Below, piece by piece: positions 53,542-61,404 of a stretch of DNA of 64,000 bases. The stretch's first letter is position 1. The number at the start of each line of letters is the position of its first letter. The notes under the pieces were generated by a model. It saw nothing but the letters and a program-made list of their open reading frames with translations. It did not search any database and was not told the origin of the DNA. The stretch lies in assembly GCA_017619795.1 (NCBI GenBank), contig JAFZRP010000011.1, positions 1 to 64,000 on the forward strand, written 5' to 3'. The DNA is from Treponema sp. Its GTDB lineage: Bacteria > Spirochaetota > Spirochaetia > Treponematales > Treponemataceae. The position numbers and the translations under genes are program-made.

Positions 53542-56244
53542 ATGACCTTTGGAAATATCCTATATACAATAATTCTTTATCCATTAATTCAGATAATAGA
53601 AATATCTTTTAAAATATTCAACAAGCTTTTTGATAATACAGGAATTGCAGTTCTTGGAGTAAGCCTTACAGTTACCCTGCTCTGTCTTCCGCTTTATATT
53701 GTAGCAGAGCACTGGCAGCAGATTGAACGTGACACTCAGGCAAAGCTTAAACCTGGAATTGACCGAATCAAGAAAACCTTCAAGGGCGATGAACAATACA
53801 TGATTCTTTCTACCTTCTATAAGCAGAATCATTATCACCCGATGATGGCTTTACGCTCAAGCTTTGGTCTTCTTATTCAGATTCCTTTTTTTATGGCAGC
53901 CTACAGCTGTCTTTCAAAGCTCCCGGCCCTTCAAGGACAATCCTTCCTTTTTATTAGAGATATGGGACAGCCTGATGCAATTTTCAAAATCGGCAACTTT
54001 CCAATAAATATACTTCCAATTGCAATGACTGTTATAAATATAATAGCCGGTGCAATTTATACAAAGGGCTTTCCGTTTAAGGAAAAGCTTCAGATTTATG
54101 GAATGGCCCTTATCTTCCTTGTACTGCTTTATACCAGTCCTGCGGGGCTTGTCCTTTACTGGACAATGAACAATGTTTTCAGTCTTATAAAAAACATTTT
54201 CTACAAATTAAAGAATCCGCTTAAGGTGCTTTATATTCTTATGGTTGCAGGCTGTGTTTTTGTAGCGGTGTTCGTTCTTTTTATTTATGATGGTGGTGCT
54301 TCTCCTAAAAAACGACTTGCAGCAGCCCTTCCAATGCTTTTACTTACAGGAATACCGGTTTACTTAAAAGGAATTAAATGGCTTTTGGATAAGCCTCTTG
54401 CAAGCATTCAGGAAAATAAAACTAACCGCTTACGTCTGTTTTTGTTTTCTGCCTGTGGACTTTGTGTACTTACAGGTCTTGTACTTCCAACAACGCTTAT
54501 TGCTTCTTCTGTGCAAGAGTTTTCAAATGTAGAAAACTACACTTCTCCTCTTAATTTTATTCACGCCCCTTTCTGGCAGAGTGTCGGTCTTTTTGTTTTC
54601 TGGCCTGTTTGTATTTATTTCCTTTTCAACAAAAGAATCCAGACTCTTATAGCAACGCTTTTTTCAATTCTTCTTGTAAGCTTTGCAATTAACTCTTATG
54701 CTTTCTCCGGCAATTACGGTTCAATGGATATTACGCTTAAATTTATTGGCGGCATGGAAGCTCAGAAAAAACTTTTTATTCTTTTGAATCTAATTGTAAA
54801 TCTCATCATCATAGTTCTTATTCCGTTTATTCTTTCGAGAAAAAAGAATGTAATTTATACAAATGTAATGCTCATTGCTTTTGCATCCTTTACATTACTT
54901 GGAATAATCAATTCTGTAAAAATTAAAAGTGAATATAAAGCTTTTGAAGCAGCAAGAACTGCAAATGCCGGTTCAACTGAAAATGATTTTACAACCCGTT
55001 TTCATCTTTCAAAGACTCAAAAAAATGTAATAGTGATGATGTTGGATCGCGCCGAAAGCTCTTATTTCCCACATATTGTCGAAAACTTTCCGGAACTTAA
55101 TCAAAAGTTTAGCGGCTTTACATTCTATCCAAATACACTTTCCTTTAATGGACATACACTCATGGGAAGTCCAGGCATTTATGGTGGCTATGAATATACG
55201 CCTTATGAAATGAATAAACGTCCAGATGAATCTTTGCAACAAAAGCATAATGAAGCACTCCTCCTTATGCCGCGCATTTTTACAGAACAGGCAGATTTTA
55301 CCGCTACAGTTTCTGATCTTTCCTGGGGAAACTACAGTTATGTTTCAGACCTTAGCTTTATGAACAGCTATGACAAAATCTCTACAAATATTTTGAATGG
55401 TCGTTATACCGGAGAATTAAAGAAGACAATCACTGTAGATAATCAGGTAACACTTGTTAAAAATGCAAACAGAAATCTTTTCTGGGTAAGCCTTTTCCGC
55501 GAAGCTCCAGCTGCACTCCGACCTGTTGTTTATTATAAAGGCTCCTGGTGGGGAGAAGAAGGTGCAGTTGATATGGATTCCTTCCTCGACTGGTATGGAC
55601 CAATGTACTTTTTGAATAATATAACAGATTTTAGTTCAACAACCGGAAATCTTGTAATAATGACAAATGAAGCACCACATTCAAACGAAGATATTTCATA
55701 TTTAGATATAACGAAACAAGTAAATCATTTTTCCGGTTATCTTCCGGGCTATGATATAAATGTTGCCTGTCTGATGAAGGTTGCTGATTTCTGTGATTAC
55801 CTAAAAACTAACAACGCTTATGATAATACAAAAATTATTATTGCAGCTGACCATGGAATTGGTTATGGTGCTACTTCCGAAGAGTTATACAATACAGCCG
55901 CTTTGGAAAACGGTTATATGAAAGATCATCTTAATCCTCTTTTACTTGTAAAAGATTTTAACTCTGAAGAACCACTTAAAACAGATTATACCTTTATGAC
56001 AAATGCAGATACTCCTTCTATAGCCTGCGAAGGAATTATAGAAAATCCTGTAAACCCATTTACAGGAAAGGCAATAAGCCAGGATTATAAAAAGAACGGA
56101 GTCACCGTTACCACAGATGATATTTTTATGCCGCATCACAGCAAAAGCTCAAATACCTTTACTGTAAAACCAAACTCCTGGTATAAGGTAAAAGACAATA
56201 TCTTTATAGACGAAAACTGGAAGCAGGAGGAACCTCGTGACTAA
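53542..56244 (+). CDS. Fusion of a YidC/Oxa1-like domain and an alkaline-phosphatase-superfamily (LtaS/sulfatase-like) domain
   Basis: 900 residues. Residues 1-225 match the YidC insertase pattern: an amphipathic start, LGVSLTVTLLCLPLYIVAEHWQQ, MMALRSSFGLLIQIPFFMAAYSCLS, LFIRDMGQPDAIF and TSPAGLVLYWTMNNVFSLIKN. Further membrane segments fill 226-460. Residues 490-860 resemble sulfatase/phosphoglycerol transferases: NVIVMMLDRAESS (D502), NGHTLMGSPGIYGGYEYTP with candidate nucleophile T539, and IIIAADHGIGYG (D770, H771). It may transfer a phospho-alcohol to the surface polymer. A housekeeping YidC role is unlikely. AGGAG lies 10 nt before the ATG. Confidence 0.82.
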   Translation: MTFGNILYTIILYPLIQIIEISFKIFNKLFDNTGIAVLGVSLTVTLLCLPLYIVAEHWQQIERDTQAKLKPGIDRIKKTFKGDEQYMILSTFYKQNHYHPMMALRSSFGLLIQIPFFMAAYSCLSKLPALQGQSFLFIRDMGQPDAIFKIGNFPINILPIAMTVINIIAGAIYTKGFPFKEKLQIYGMALIFLVLLYTSPAGLVLYWTMNNVFSLIKNIFYKLKNPLKVLYILMVAGCVFVAVFVLFIYDGGASPKKRLAAALPMLLLTGIPVYLKGIKWLLDKPLASIQENKTNRLRLFLFSACGLCVLTGLVLPTTLIASSVQEFSNVENYTSPLNFIHAPFWQSVGLFVFWPVCIYFLFNKRIQTLIATLFSILLVSFAINSYAFSGNYGSMDITLKFIGGMEAQKKLFILLNLIVNLIIIVLIPFILSRKKNVIYTNVMLIAFASFTLLGIINSVKIKSEYKAFEAARTANAGSTENDFTTRFHLSKTQKNVIVMMLDRAESSYFPHIVENFPELNQKFSGFTFYPNTLSFNGHTLMGSPGIYGGYEYTPYEMNKRPDESLQQKHNEALLLMPRIFTEQADFTATVSDLSWGNYSYVSDLSFMNSYDKISTNILNGRYTGELKKTITVDNQVTLVKNANRNLFWVSLFREAPAALRPVVYYKGSWWGEEGAVDMDSFLDWYGPMYFLNNITDFSSTTGNLVIMTNEAPHSNEDISYLDITKQVNHFSGYLPGYDINVACLMKVADFCDYLKTNNAYDNTKIIIAADHGIGYGATSEELYNTAALENGYMKDHLNPLLLVKDFNSEEPLKTDYTFMTNADTPSIACEGIIENPVNPFTGKAISQDYKKNGVTVTTDDIFMPHHSKSSNTFTVKPNSWYKVKDNIFIDENWKQEEPRD

Positions 56245-57490
56245 TTCATATCTTCTTTACATAGATCCCGGCACAGGCTCAATGCTTTTTTCAATTCTTA
56301 TTGGAGCCGCCGCAACTCTTTTCTTTTTAGGAAAGGCTGCAATTCTTAAATTAAAGCTTGTATTTTCTGGAAAAAAAGGTTCTGCCGCACAGGATTCCTC
56401 TTACAAAAAATATGTAATTTACAATGAAGGAATGCAGTATTGGAATGTTTTTAAGCCTGTCTGCGAAGAGTTTGAAAAACGTCAGATAGAGCTTACCTAT
56501 TATACTTCTGTAGAAAAAGATCCTTGCTTTGAACAGAATTACAAGTTTGTAAAACCAGAGTTTATAGGCGAAGGAAACATGGCTTTTGCCAAGCTGAATA
56601 TGCTTTCTGCCGGCGTTGTTCTTATGACAACTCCAGGTCTTCAGGTTTATCAGCTTAAACGAAGCAAAAATGTAAAGCATTATACTCACGTTCTTCACGC
56701 AGCAAGTGATGCAACAATGTACAGACTTTTTGGAATTGATTATTTTGATTCCGTTCTTCTTTCAGGTGATTATCAAAAGGCTGATATAAGGATTCTGGAA
56801 AAACAGCGTGATATTAAACAGAAGGAGCTTGTTGTTGTCGGTTGTCCTTATCTTGATACACTTAAACAAAAAATGGAAGCGGTTCCTGCAGAAGAAAATC
56901 ATCCGTTTACAGTTTTAGTTTCTCCAAGCTGGGGCGAAAGTGCTCTTCTTTCTAAATATGGAGAAAAGCTTCTTGATCCGCTTCTAAATACAGGCTGGCG
57001 AATTATTGTTCGTCCTCATCCTCAGTCAAAAAAATCTGAAAAAGAAATGCTTGACCGTCTTACAGAACGCTATAAAACATCTGATAATCTTATCTGGGAT
57101 TATGAACGCGACAATATCTATTCAATGAAAAAATCAGATATAATGATTTCTGACTTTTCCGGAATCATTTATGATTATACGTTCCTTTGCGACAAACCGG
57201 TTATGTATGTAAATGCCCAGCTCGATCTTCGTCCTTATGATGCTTACGATTTAACCGGTGAAAATAATGAACGCAATAATGGAAAGGATATCTGGCAGTT
57301 TACTACATTGAAGAAAATTGGTATTGAATTAAAACAGGAACAATTTGATAATATAAAAGAAGTAATTCAACAGGCAAGCGATTCACAGGAACTGGCACAA
57401 TTACGAAAAGCTGCAAAAGACGAAGCCTGGATGAATGAAGGAAAAGCCGGACAAGCTATTGTCGACTTTATGATAAGCAAAATTGAATAA
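56237..57490 (+). CDS. CDP-glycerol glycerophosphotransferase-like protein (TagB/TagF family)
   Basis: 417 residues. A short N-terminal membrane anchor (about 8-40) precedes a GT-B-like Glyphos_transf domain: YNEGMQYWNVFKPVCEEF, LVSPSWGESALLSKYG, IIVRPHPQSKKSE, and SDIMISDFSGIIYDYTFLCDKPVMYV, the last being the family hallmark. Such enzymes transfer glycerol-phosphate or ribitol-phosphate from CDP donors in teichoic acid synthesis. The start is GTG at 56237 with AGGAGG 6 nt upstream, overlapping the previous gene by 8 bp. Single-transfer (TagB-like) or polymerising (TagF-like) activity cannot be told. Confidence 0.88.
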   Translation: MTNSYLLYIDPGTGSMLFSILIGAAATLFFLGKAAILKLKLVFSGKKGSAAQDSSYKKYVIYNEGMQYWNVFKPVCEEFEKRQIELTYYTSVEKDPCFEQNYKFVKPEFIGEGNMAFAKLNMLSAGVVLMTTPGLQVYQLKRSKNVKHYTHVLHAASDATMYRLFGIDYFDSVLLSGDYQKADIRILEKQRDIKQKELVVVGCPYLDTLKQKMEAVPAEENHPFTVLVSPSWGESALLSKYGEKLLDPLLNTGWRIIVRPHPQSKKSEKEMLDRLTERYKTSDNLIWDYERDNIYSMKKSDIMISDFSGIIYDYTFLCDKPVMYVNAQLDLRPYDAYDLTGENNERNNGKDIWQFTTLKKIGIELKQEQFDNIKEVIQQASDSQELAQLRKAAKDEAWMNEGKAGQAIVDFMISKIE

Positions 57491-57497
57491 ATAATAA

Positions 57498-57525
57498 TGT
57501 CATTTCGAACTTGATTCGGAATCTC
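57498..57525 (+). repeat. Copy of the TGTCATT...ATCTC hairpin repeat
   Basis: TGTCATTTCGAA, CTTGA, TTCGGAATCTC; imperfect stem around CTTGA. Lies in the 52-bp gap between the TagF-like gene and the next gene, directly before its ribosome binding site AGAGG. Confidence 0.65.
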
Positions 57526-57542
57526 AAAAAAGAGGTAAAATT

Positions 57543-59372
57543 ATGCAGGCATTAATGCTCGCCGCCGGAATGGGCAAACGACTTGGACGTTATACAAAAA
57601 ACGCAACAAAATGTATGGTTCCGGTAAACGGAAAAACTCTTATCGAATATGCAATTGAAGCTCTTGTAAAAAACAATATCAAAAAAATGATTATTGTTGT
57701 CGGCTACAAGAGTGATGTTCTGATTGATTTTATTCATTCTAAGTTTAATAAAGACAATCTGAAAGGAATGGAAATCTCTTTTATTGAAAATAAAGTTTAC
57801 GATAAAACTAACAATATCTATTCCCTTTTTATGGCTGCCGATGAGCTTTGTAAGGATGATACAATTCTTCTTGAAAGTGACCTGATTTTTAAACCGGAAA
57901 TTATTACAAAGCTTATTAAATCAAAGGATCCTAATCTTGCAGTTGTTTCTCATTTTGAAAGCTGGATGGACGGAACCTGTACTCTTCTTGATGAAAATAA
58001 CAATATCACCGGTATTCTTGATAAAGCACATTTTAACTGGTTTGAAACAGAGGATTATTACAAGACTGTAAATATTTATAAGTTTTCTAAAGATTTTTCT
58101 AAGAACTATTATGTTCCATTCCTTGAAGCTTATCAAAAAGCATTTGGTAAAAATGAATATTACGAACAGGTTCTTAAAGTTCTTTCATTCCTTTCTGCTT
58201 CAACCTTAAAAGGTCTTCCTGTACCTGGTGATGACTGGTATGAAATTGATGATCCTGCAGATCTTGCAATTGCAGAAACCCGCTTTGCTAAGGGAAAAAC
58301 AAAGCTTAAGCTGCTTCAGAAAAACTACGGTGGTTACTGGCGCTTCCCTCAGCTCAAGGATTACTGTTATTTAGTAAATCCATATTTCCCGCCACAGCAA
58401 ATGATGAACGAGCTGCAGGCAAGCTTTAATACTCTTCTTACTCAGTATCCAAGTGGTGCGGCTCAGATGAGTCTTCTTGCAGGAAAAATCTTTAATCTTC
58501 TACCGGAAAATATTGCAGTTGGAAATGGAGCAGCCGAACTTATTTCTTCTTATTGCGAAGGTCTTGAAGGAAAGGTTGCCGTTCCTTACCCTACTTTTAA
58601 TGAATACCCGGCCCGCTTTAAGAATTGTGAGCTTGTAGAAATTGATACTTCAAAAAATAATTTTACTTATACAGCAGACGATATTTTATCTGTTGTAAAA
58701 AAAGAAAAGGTTCAGTCTGTTCTGCTTATAAACCCTGATAATCCATCCGGAAGCTTTATTGATATAAAATCTATTCTTAAACTTTTAAAGGAGCTTAAGT
58801 CTCTTGATGTAAAGCTTATTTTTGATGAATCCTTTATTGATTTTGCAGACAAAGAGCTTCGCTATACCCTTTTGAATCAGGATATTTTGAATGAATATCC
58901 AAATCTTGTAATTATTAAATCTATAAGCAAGAGCTATGGCGTTCCTGGTTTAAGACTTGGTGTTATTGCTTCTGGTGAGGTTGAAAGTATAAATAAGATT
59001 AAAAAGATTAATTCTATCTGGAATATTAACTCCTTTGCTGAATATTATCTTCAGATTTATGAGAAATATAACAAGACTTATTCTGCTGCTTGCGATTCAA
59101 TTGCAGAGGAACGCGCTCATTTTATAAAGGAGCTTTCAAAAATAAAGCATCTTAAGGTTTATCCAAGTCAGGCAAACTTTGTTCTTTGTAAGCTTACAGG
59201 AAAAACAAAATCTGACGAGCTTGCCCTAAAGCTTATAGAAAAGTCTAATATTCTTATTAAGGATTTAACCGGCAAAAAATGCTTTGATAAGCCTGAATAT
59301 ATAAGACTTGCAATTAAGAGCCGAGAAGATAACGACATTATTGTTGAGGCTCTTAAATCTTTTGTAGAATAA
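57543..59372 (+). CDS. Bifunctional LicC-like cytidylyltransferase / CobD-HisC-like PLP enzyme
   Basis: 609 residues. Residues 1-245: nucleotidyltransferase with LAAGMGKRLGRYTKNATKCM (6-25), ESDLIF (111-116) and WYEIDDPADLAIAE, like CTP:phosphocholine cytidylyltransferase LicC. Residues 265-609: fold-type I PLP domain with NPDNPSGSF (397-405), IFDESFIDF (D428) and PLP lysine K463 in SISKSYGVPGLRLG, like CobD/HisC. A plausible job is phosphoserine to phosphoethanolamine, then CDP-ethanolamine; the Treponema PntC fusion for aminoethylphosphonate is the alternative. AGAGG lies 7 nt before the ATG. Confidence 0.87.
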   Translation: MQALMLAAGMGKRLGRYTKNATKCMVPVNGKTLIEYAIEALVKNNIKKMIIVVGYKSDVLIDFIHSKFNKDNLKGMEISFIENKVYDKTNNIYSLFMAADELCKDDTILLESDLIFKPEIITKLIKSKDPNLAVVSHFESWMDGTCTLLDENNNITGILDKAHFNWFETEDYYKTVNIYKFSKDFSKNYYVPFLEAYQKAFGKNEYYEQVLKVLSFLSASTLKGLPVPGDDWYEIDDPADLAIAETRFAKGKTKLKLLQKNYGGYWRFPQLKDYCYLVNPYFPPQQMMNELQASFNTLLTQYPSGAAQMSLLAGKIFNLLPENIAVGNGAAELISSYCEGLEGKVAVPYPTFNEYPARFKNCELVEIDTSKNNFTYTADDILSVVKKEKVQSVLLINPDNPSGSFIDIKSILKLLKELKSLDVKLIFDESFIDFADKELRYTLLNQDILNEYPNLVIIKSISKSYGVPGLRLGVIASGEVESINKIKKINSIWNINSFAEYYLQIYEKYNKTYSAACDSIAEERAHFIKELSKIKHLKVYPSQANFVLCKLTGKTKSDELALKLIEKSNILIKDLTGKKCFDKPEYIRLAIKSREDNDIIVEALKSFVE

Positions 59373-59401
59373 AACTGACTTTCATCATCGGTTTCGCCCT
59401 A

Positions 59402-59431
59402 TGTCATCATCGGGCTTGACCCGATGATCTC
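59402..59431. repeat. TGTCATC...ATCTC hairpin repeat acting as possible bidirectional terminator
   Basis: ATCATCGGG and CCCGATGAT form a perfect 9-bp stem around CTTGA. It lies between convergent genes and abuts the stop codon of the minus-strand gene (59432-59434). Half of another copy seems present at 59381-59400. Confidence 0.7.
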
Positions 59432-61396
59432 TTAAAACTTAATTCCTGCTCCAAGCGTAAGTATTGCACCAAACATCTTTGGATACTCATCTGTATCTAC
59501 AATGCTGTATTTTGTCTTATAGCTTGCATTCTTGCAGTTACCGTTATTTCCATAAACAGAGCGATCATAATCCTCAGCCGATATAGCTGTATAATAACTG
59601 TACAATAATCCAAGATTTGCATTTATTGAAACAGGAAACTTTGTATTAAGCGTTACTTTTCCACCGGCACTTAAAATATGATTCCAGTTATAAGCTCCGT
59701 CATGTAAAAAATACTTTTGCAATTCATCTCTGTTTTTGTTACTAAGCTCTGAATAAAGCGAGCTTCCTGGAACTTGCTGGCTACCATAATCTGCACCATG
59801 ACGAATAAGCTGATAAGAAGCACCAACAGAAATGCCCGCAGTAGGTTTCATCTTAAAGGAAAGTAAGATTTCGTCTGAGTTTGGCGGCAGATAATAACCT
59901 AAGCATTCGCCGTCATTTGTATAATTCTCGCAGATATAATGACTGTACCATGGGGTATAATTTATAGAATGATGTGTATAACAGTACGGTTCAATTTTTG
60001 TATACCGTAAGCTTATACTGGCAAAAGTAAGTCTTGGAATTATGTACTTTGCTCCACCTTGAATTGCAAACATCATTCTGGTAGCTGTAAAAGGATTATT
60101 TGCTACATTCATTTCGTCCAGATAAAGCGAGCCCCATACAGAACCAATTCCTGCAAGCGTATACTTTAAGTCGCCGAATAAACAAAGGTTATCACAGTCT
60201 CCAATATGATTTTGATATTCAACAAAGCTTGCCAACGGGAATATGTAGCCTAATTCAAAGCGTTTTGGCCAAACAGCAGTTCCACCAAAATCTACGTGAA
60301 GACCTTTATAATCTACTTCAAGCATATTTAAAGAAAAAGCATTCTGATAATAGAACGAATCATCATTGTTGCCGTCTTCGCCAAACTTTGCAAAAGCTTT
60401 TTCGTTTATATAATCCTGATTAGGATATTCAAGAACACCAGTTAATGAATAAAACTTAAGCGATTTTAAAACCTTAAACTGAACATCCATTGCCATAAAA
60501 GGATAAGCATGACTGTTAAGTACTAAAGAACTTCCTGTATCCATTGCGGCAACTTCTCTGTCAAAACGGCCTGCTCCAATTAAAATATGATCATCCAAAA
60601 GAGAAAACTTTATTTCACCATCTACAGAAAAACCAAGCCCAAGCTCTAACGGCCAGCCTTCCAAGCCGCTTGCAGACATATTGCTAAAATAATAAAACTG
60701 TCCTGCCCAAGGTTTTTTGTAAGAATATGGAAGATATGAGGTATTCAGATATTTTTTGATATAACGTGCTTTATCTGAAACATCATAAAGAGTATCATCT
60801 TCACGTTTTTTCCCATTCAAAAAGTTTTCTACATCAGAATCATACCAGGGATAACCAATAAAATATTCACCCATATAATGAAGAGGAACTTTTGTTATAT
60901 CTCCAACAGCTCCCATTCTGTATGATAGATTTTTTCCTAAATCACCGTCAAATCCAAACCTGTAGATATTATCTATTGCAAAGCTGCTGTAATCAGATTT
61001 ATTATACAAACCTCCAGAGGCTATTGTTTCAATTTTTGTTGAATAATTAAAGGATATCGGTAAATCCTCATTATCATTAGTAATTCTTGCTCTGAAAATA
61101 TTATTCTTTTTATCTTTATAAGTATCTTCATATAATTCAAGATACTTTTCTACAATTATAAGTTCGTTTTCAGAAAGCCTATCATCATTTCGACGGATTT
61201 CATGTAAAGCCGAAGTTATCTGCTTCTTTGTATATGGTCTATAAGAATTAAGCGGTTCACATAATCCTTTTGTCTGTGCTAAATCTAGAAAATCATATAT
61301 ATCTTCAGACAGATTAACAGAAACATTTTCCTGCGCAAAAATATTTTCTGTAGTAATAATTAATACTGCTGCAATTATAAAAAGTATTTTTTTCAT
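59432..61396 (-). CDS. Wzi-like outer-membrane beta-barrel protein (paralog 3)
   Basis: 654 residues. Sec signal ending near ENIFAQ. N-terminal region EDIYDFLDLAQTKGLCEPLNSYRPYTKKQI and SALHEIRRNDDRLSENE follows the capsule-assembly Wzi pattern (a short helical domain before the barrel). The body is aromatic and strand-rich (FDGDLGKNLSYRMGAVGDITK, LVLNSHAYPFMAMDVQFK) and ends with ILTLGAGIKF, an outer-membrane C-terminal strand. AGAGG lies 5 nt before the ATG. It follows the next paralog by 8 bp and is presumably cotranscribed. Confidence 0.75.
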   Translation of the reverse strand: MKKILFIIAAVLIITTENIFAQENVSVNLSEDIYDFLDLAQTKGLCEPLNSYRPYTKKQITSALHEIRRNDDRLSENELIIVEKYLELYEDTYKDKKNNIFRARITNDNEDLPISFNYSTKIETIASGGLYNKSDYSSFAIDNIYRFGFDGDLGKNLSYRMGAVGDITKVPLHYMGEYFIGYPWYDSDVENFLNGKKREDDTLYDVSDKARYIKKYLNTSYLPYSYKKPWAGQFYYFSNMSASGLEGWPLELGLGFSVDGEIKFSLLDDHILIGAGRFDREVAAMDTGSSLVLNSHAYPFMAMDVQFKVLKSLKFYSLTGVLEYPNQDYINEKAFAKFGEDGNNDDSFYYQNAFSLNMLEVDYKGLHVDFGGTAVWPKRFELGYIFPLASFVEYQNHIGDCDNLCLFGDLKYTLAGIGSVWGSLYLDEMNVANNPFTATRMMFAIQGGAKYIIPRLTFASISLRYTKIEPYCYTHHSINYTPWYSHYICENYTNDGECLGYYLPPNSDEILLSFKMKPTAGISVGASYQLIRHGADYGSQQVPGSSLYSELSNKNRDELQKYFLHDGAYNWNHILSAGGKVTLNTKFPVSINANLGLLYSYYTAISAEDYDRSVYGNNGNCKNASYKTKYSIVDTDEYPKMFGAILTLGAGIKF

Positions 61397-61404
61397 ATTA
61401 ACCT

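Noticed and set aside
53542..54220. Housekeeping YidC insertase
   Set aside because: The domain is part of a 900-residue fusion in a polysaccharide locus and not next to rpmH/rnpA; a separate yidC is expected elsewhere.
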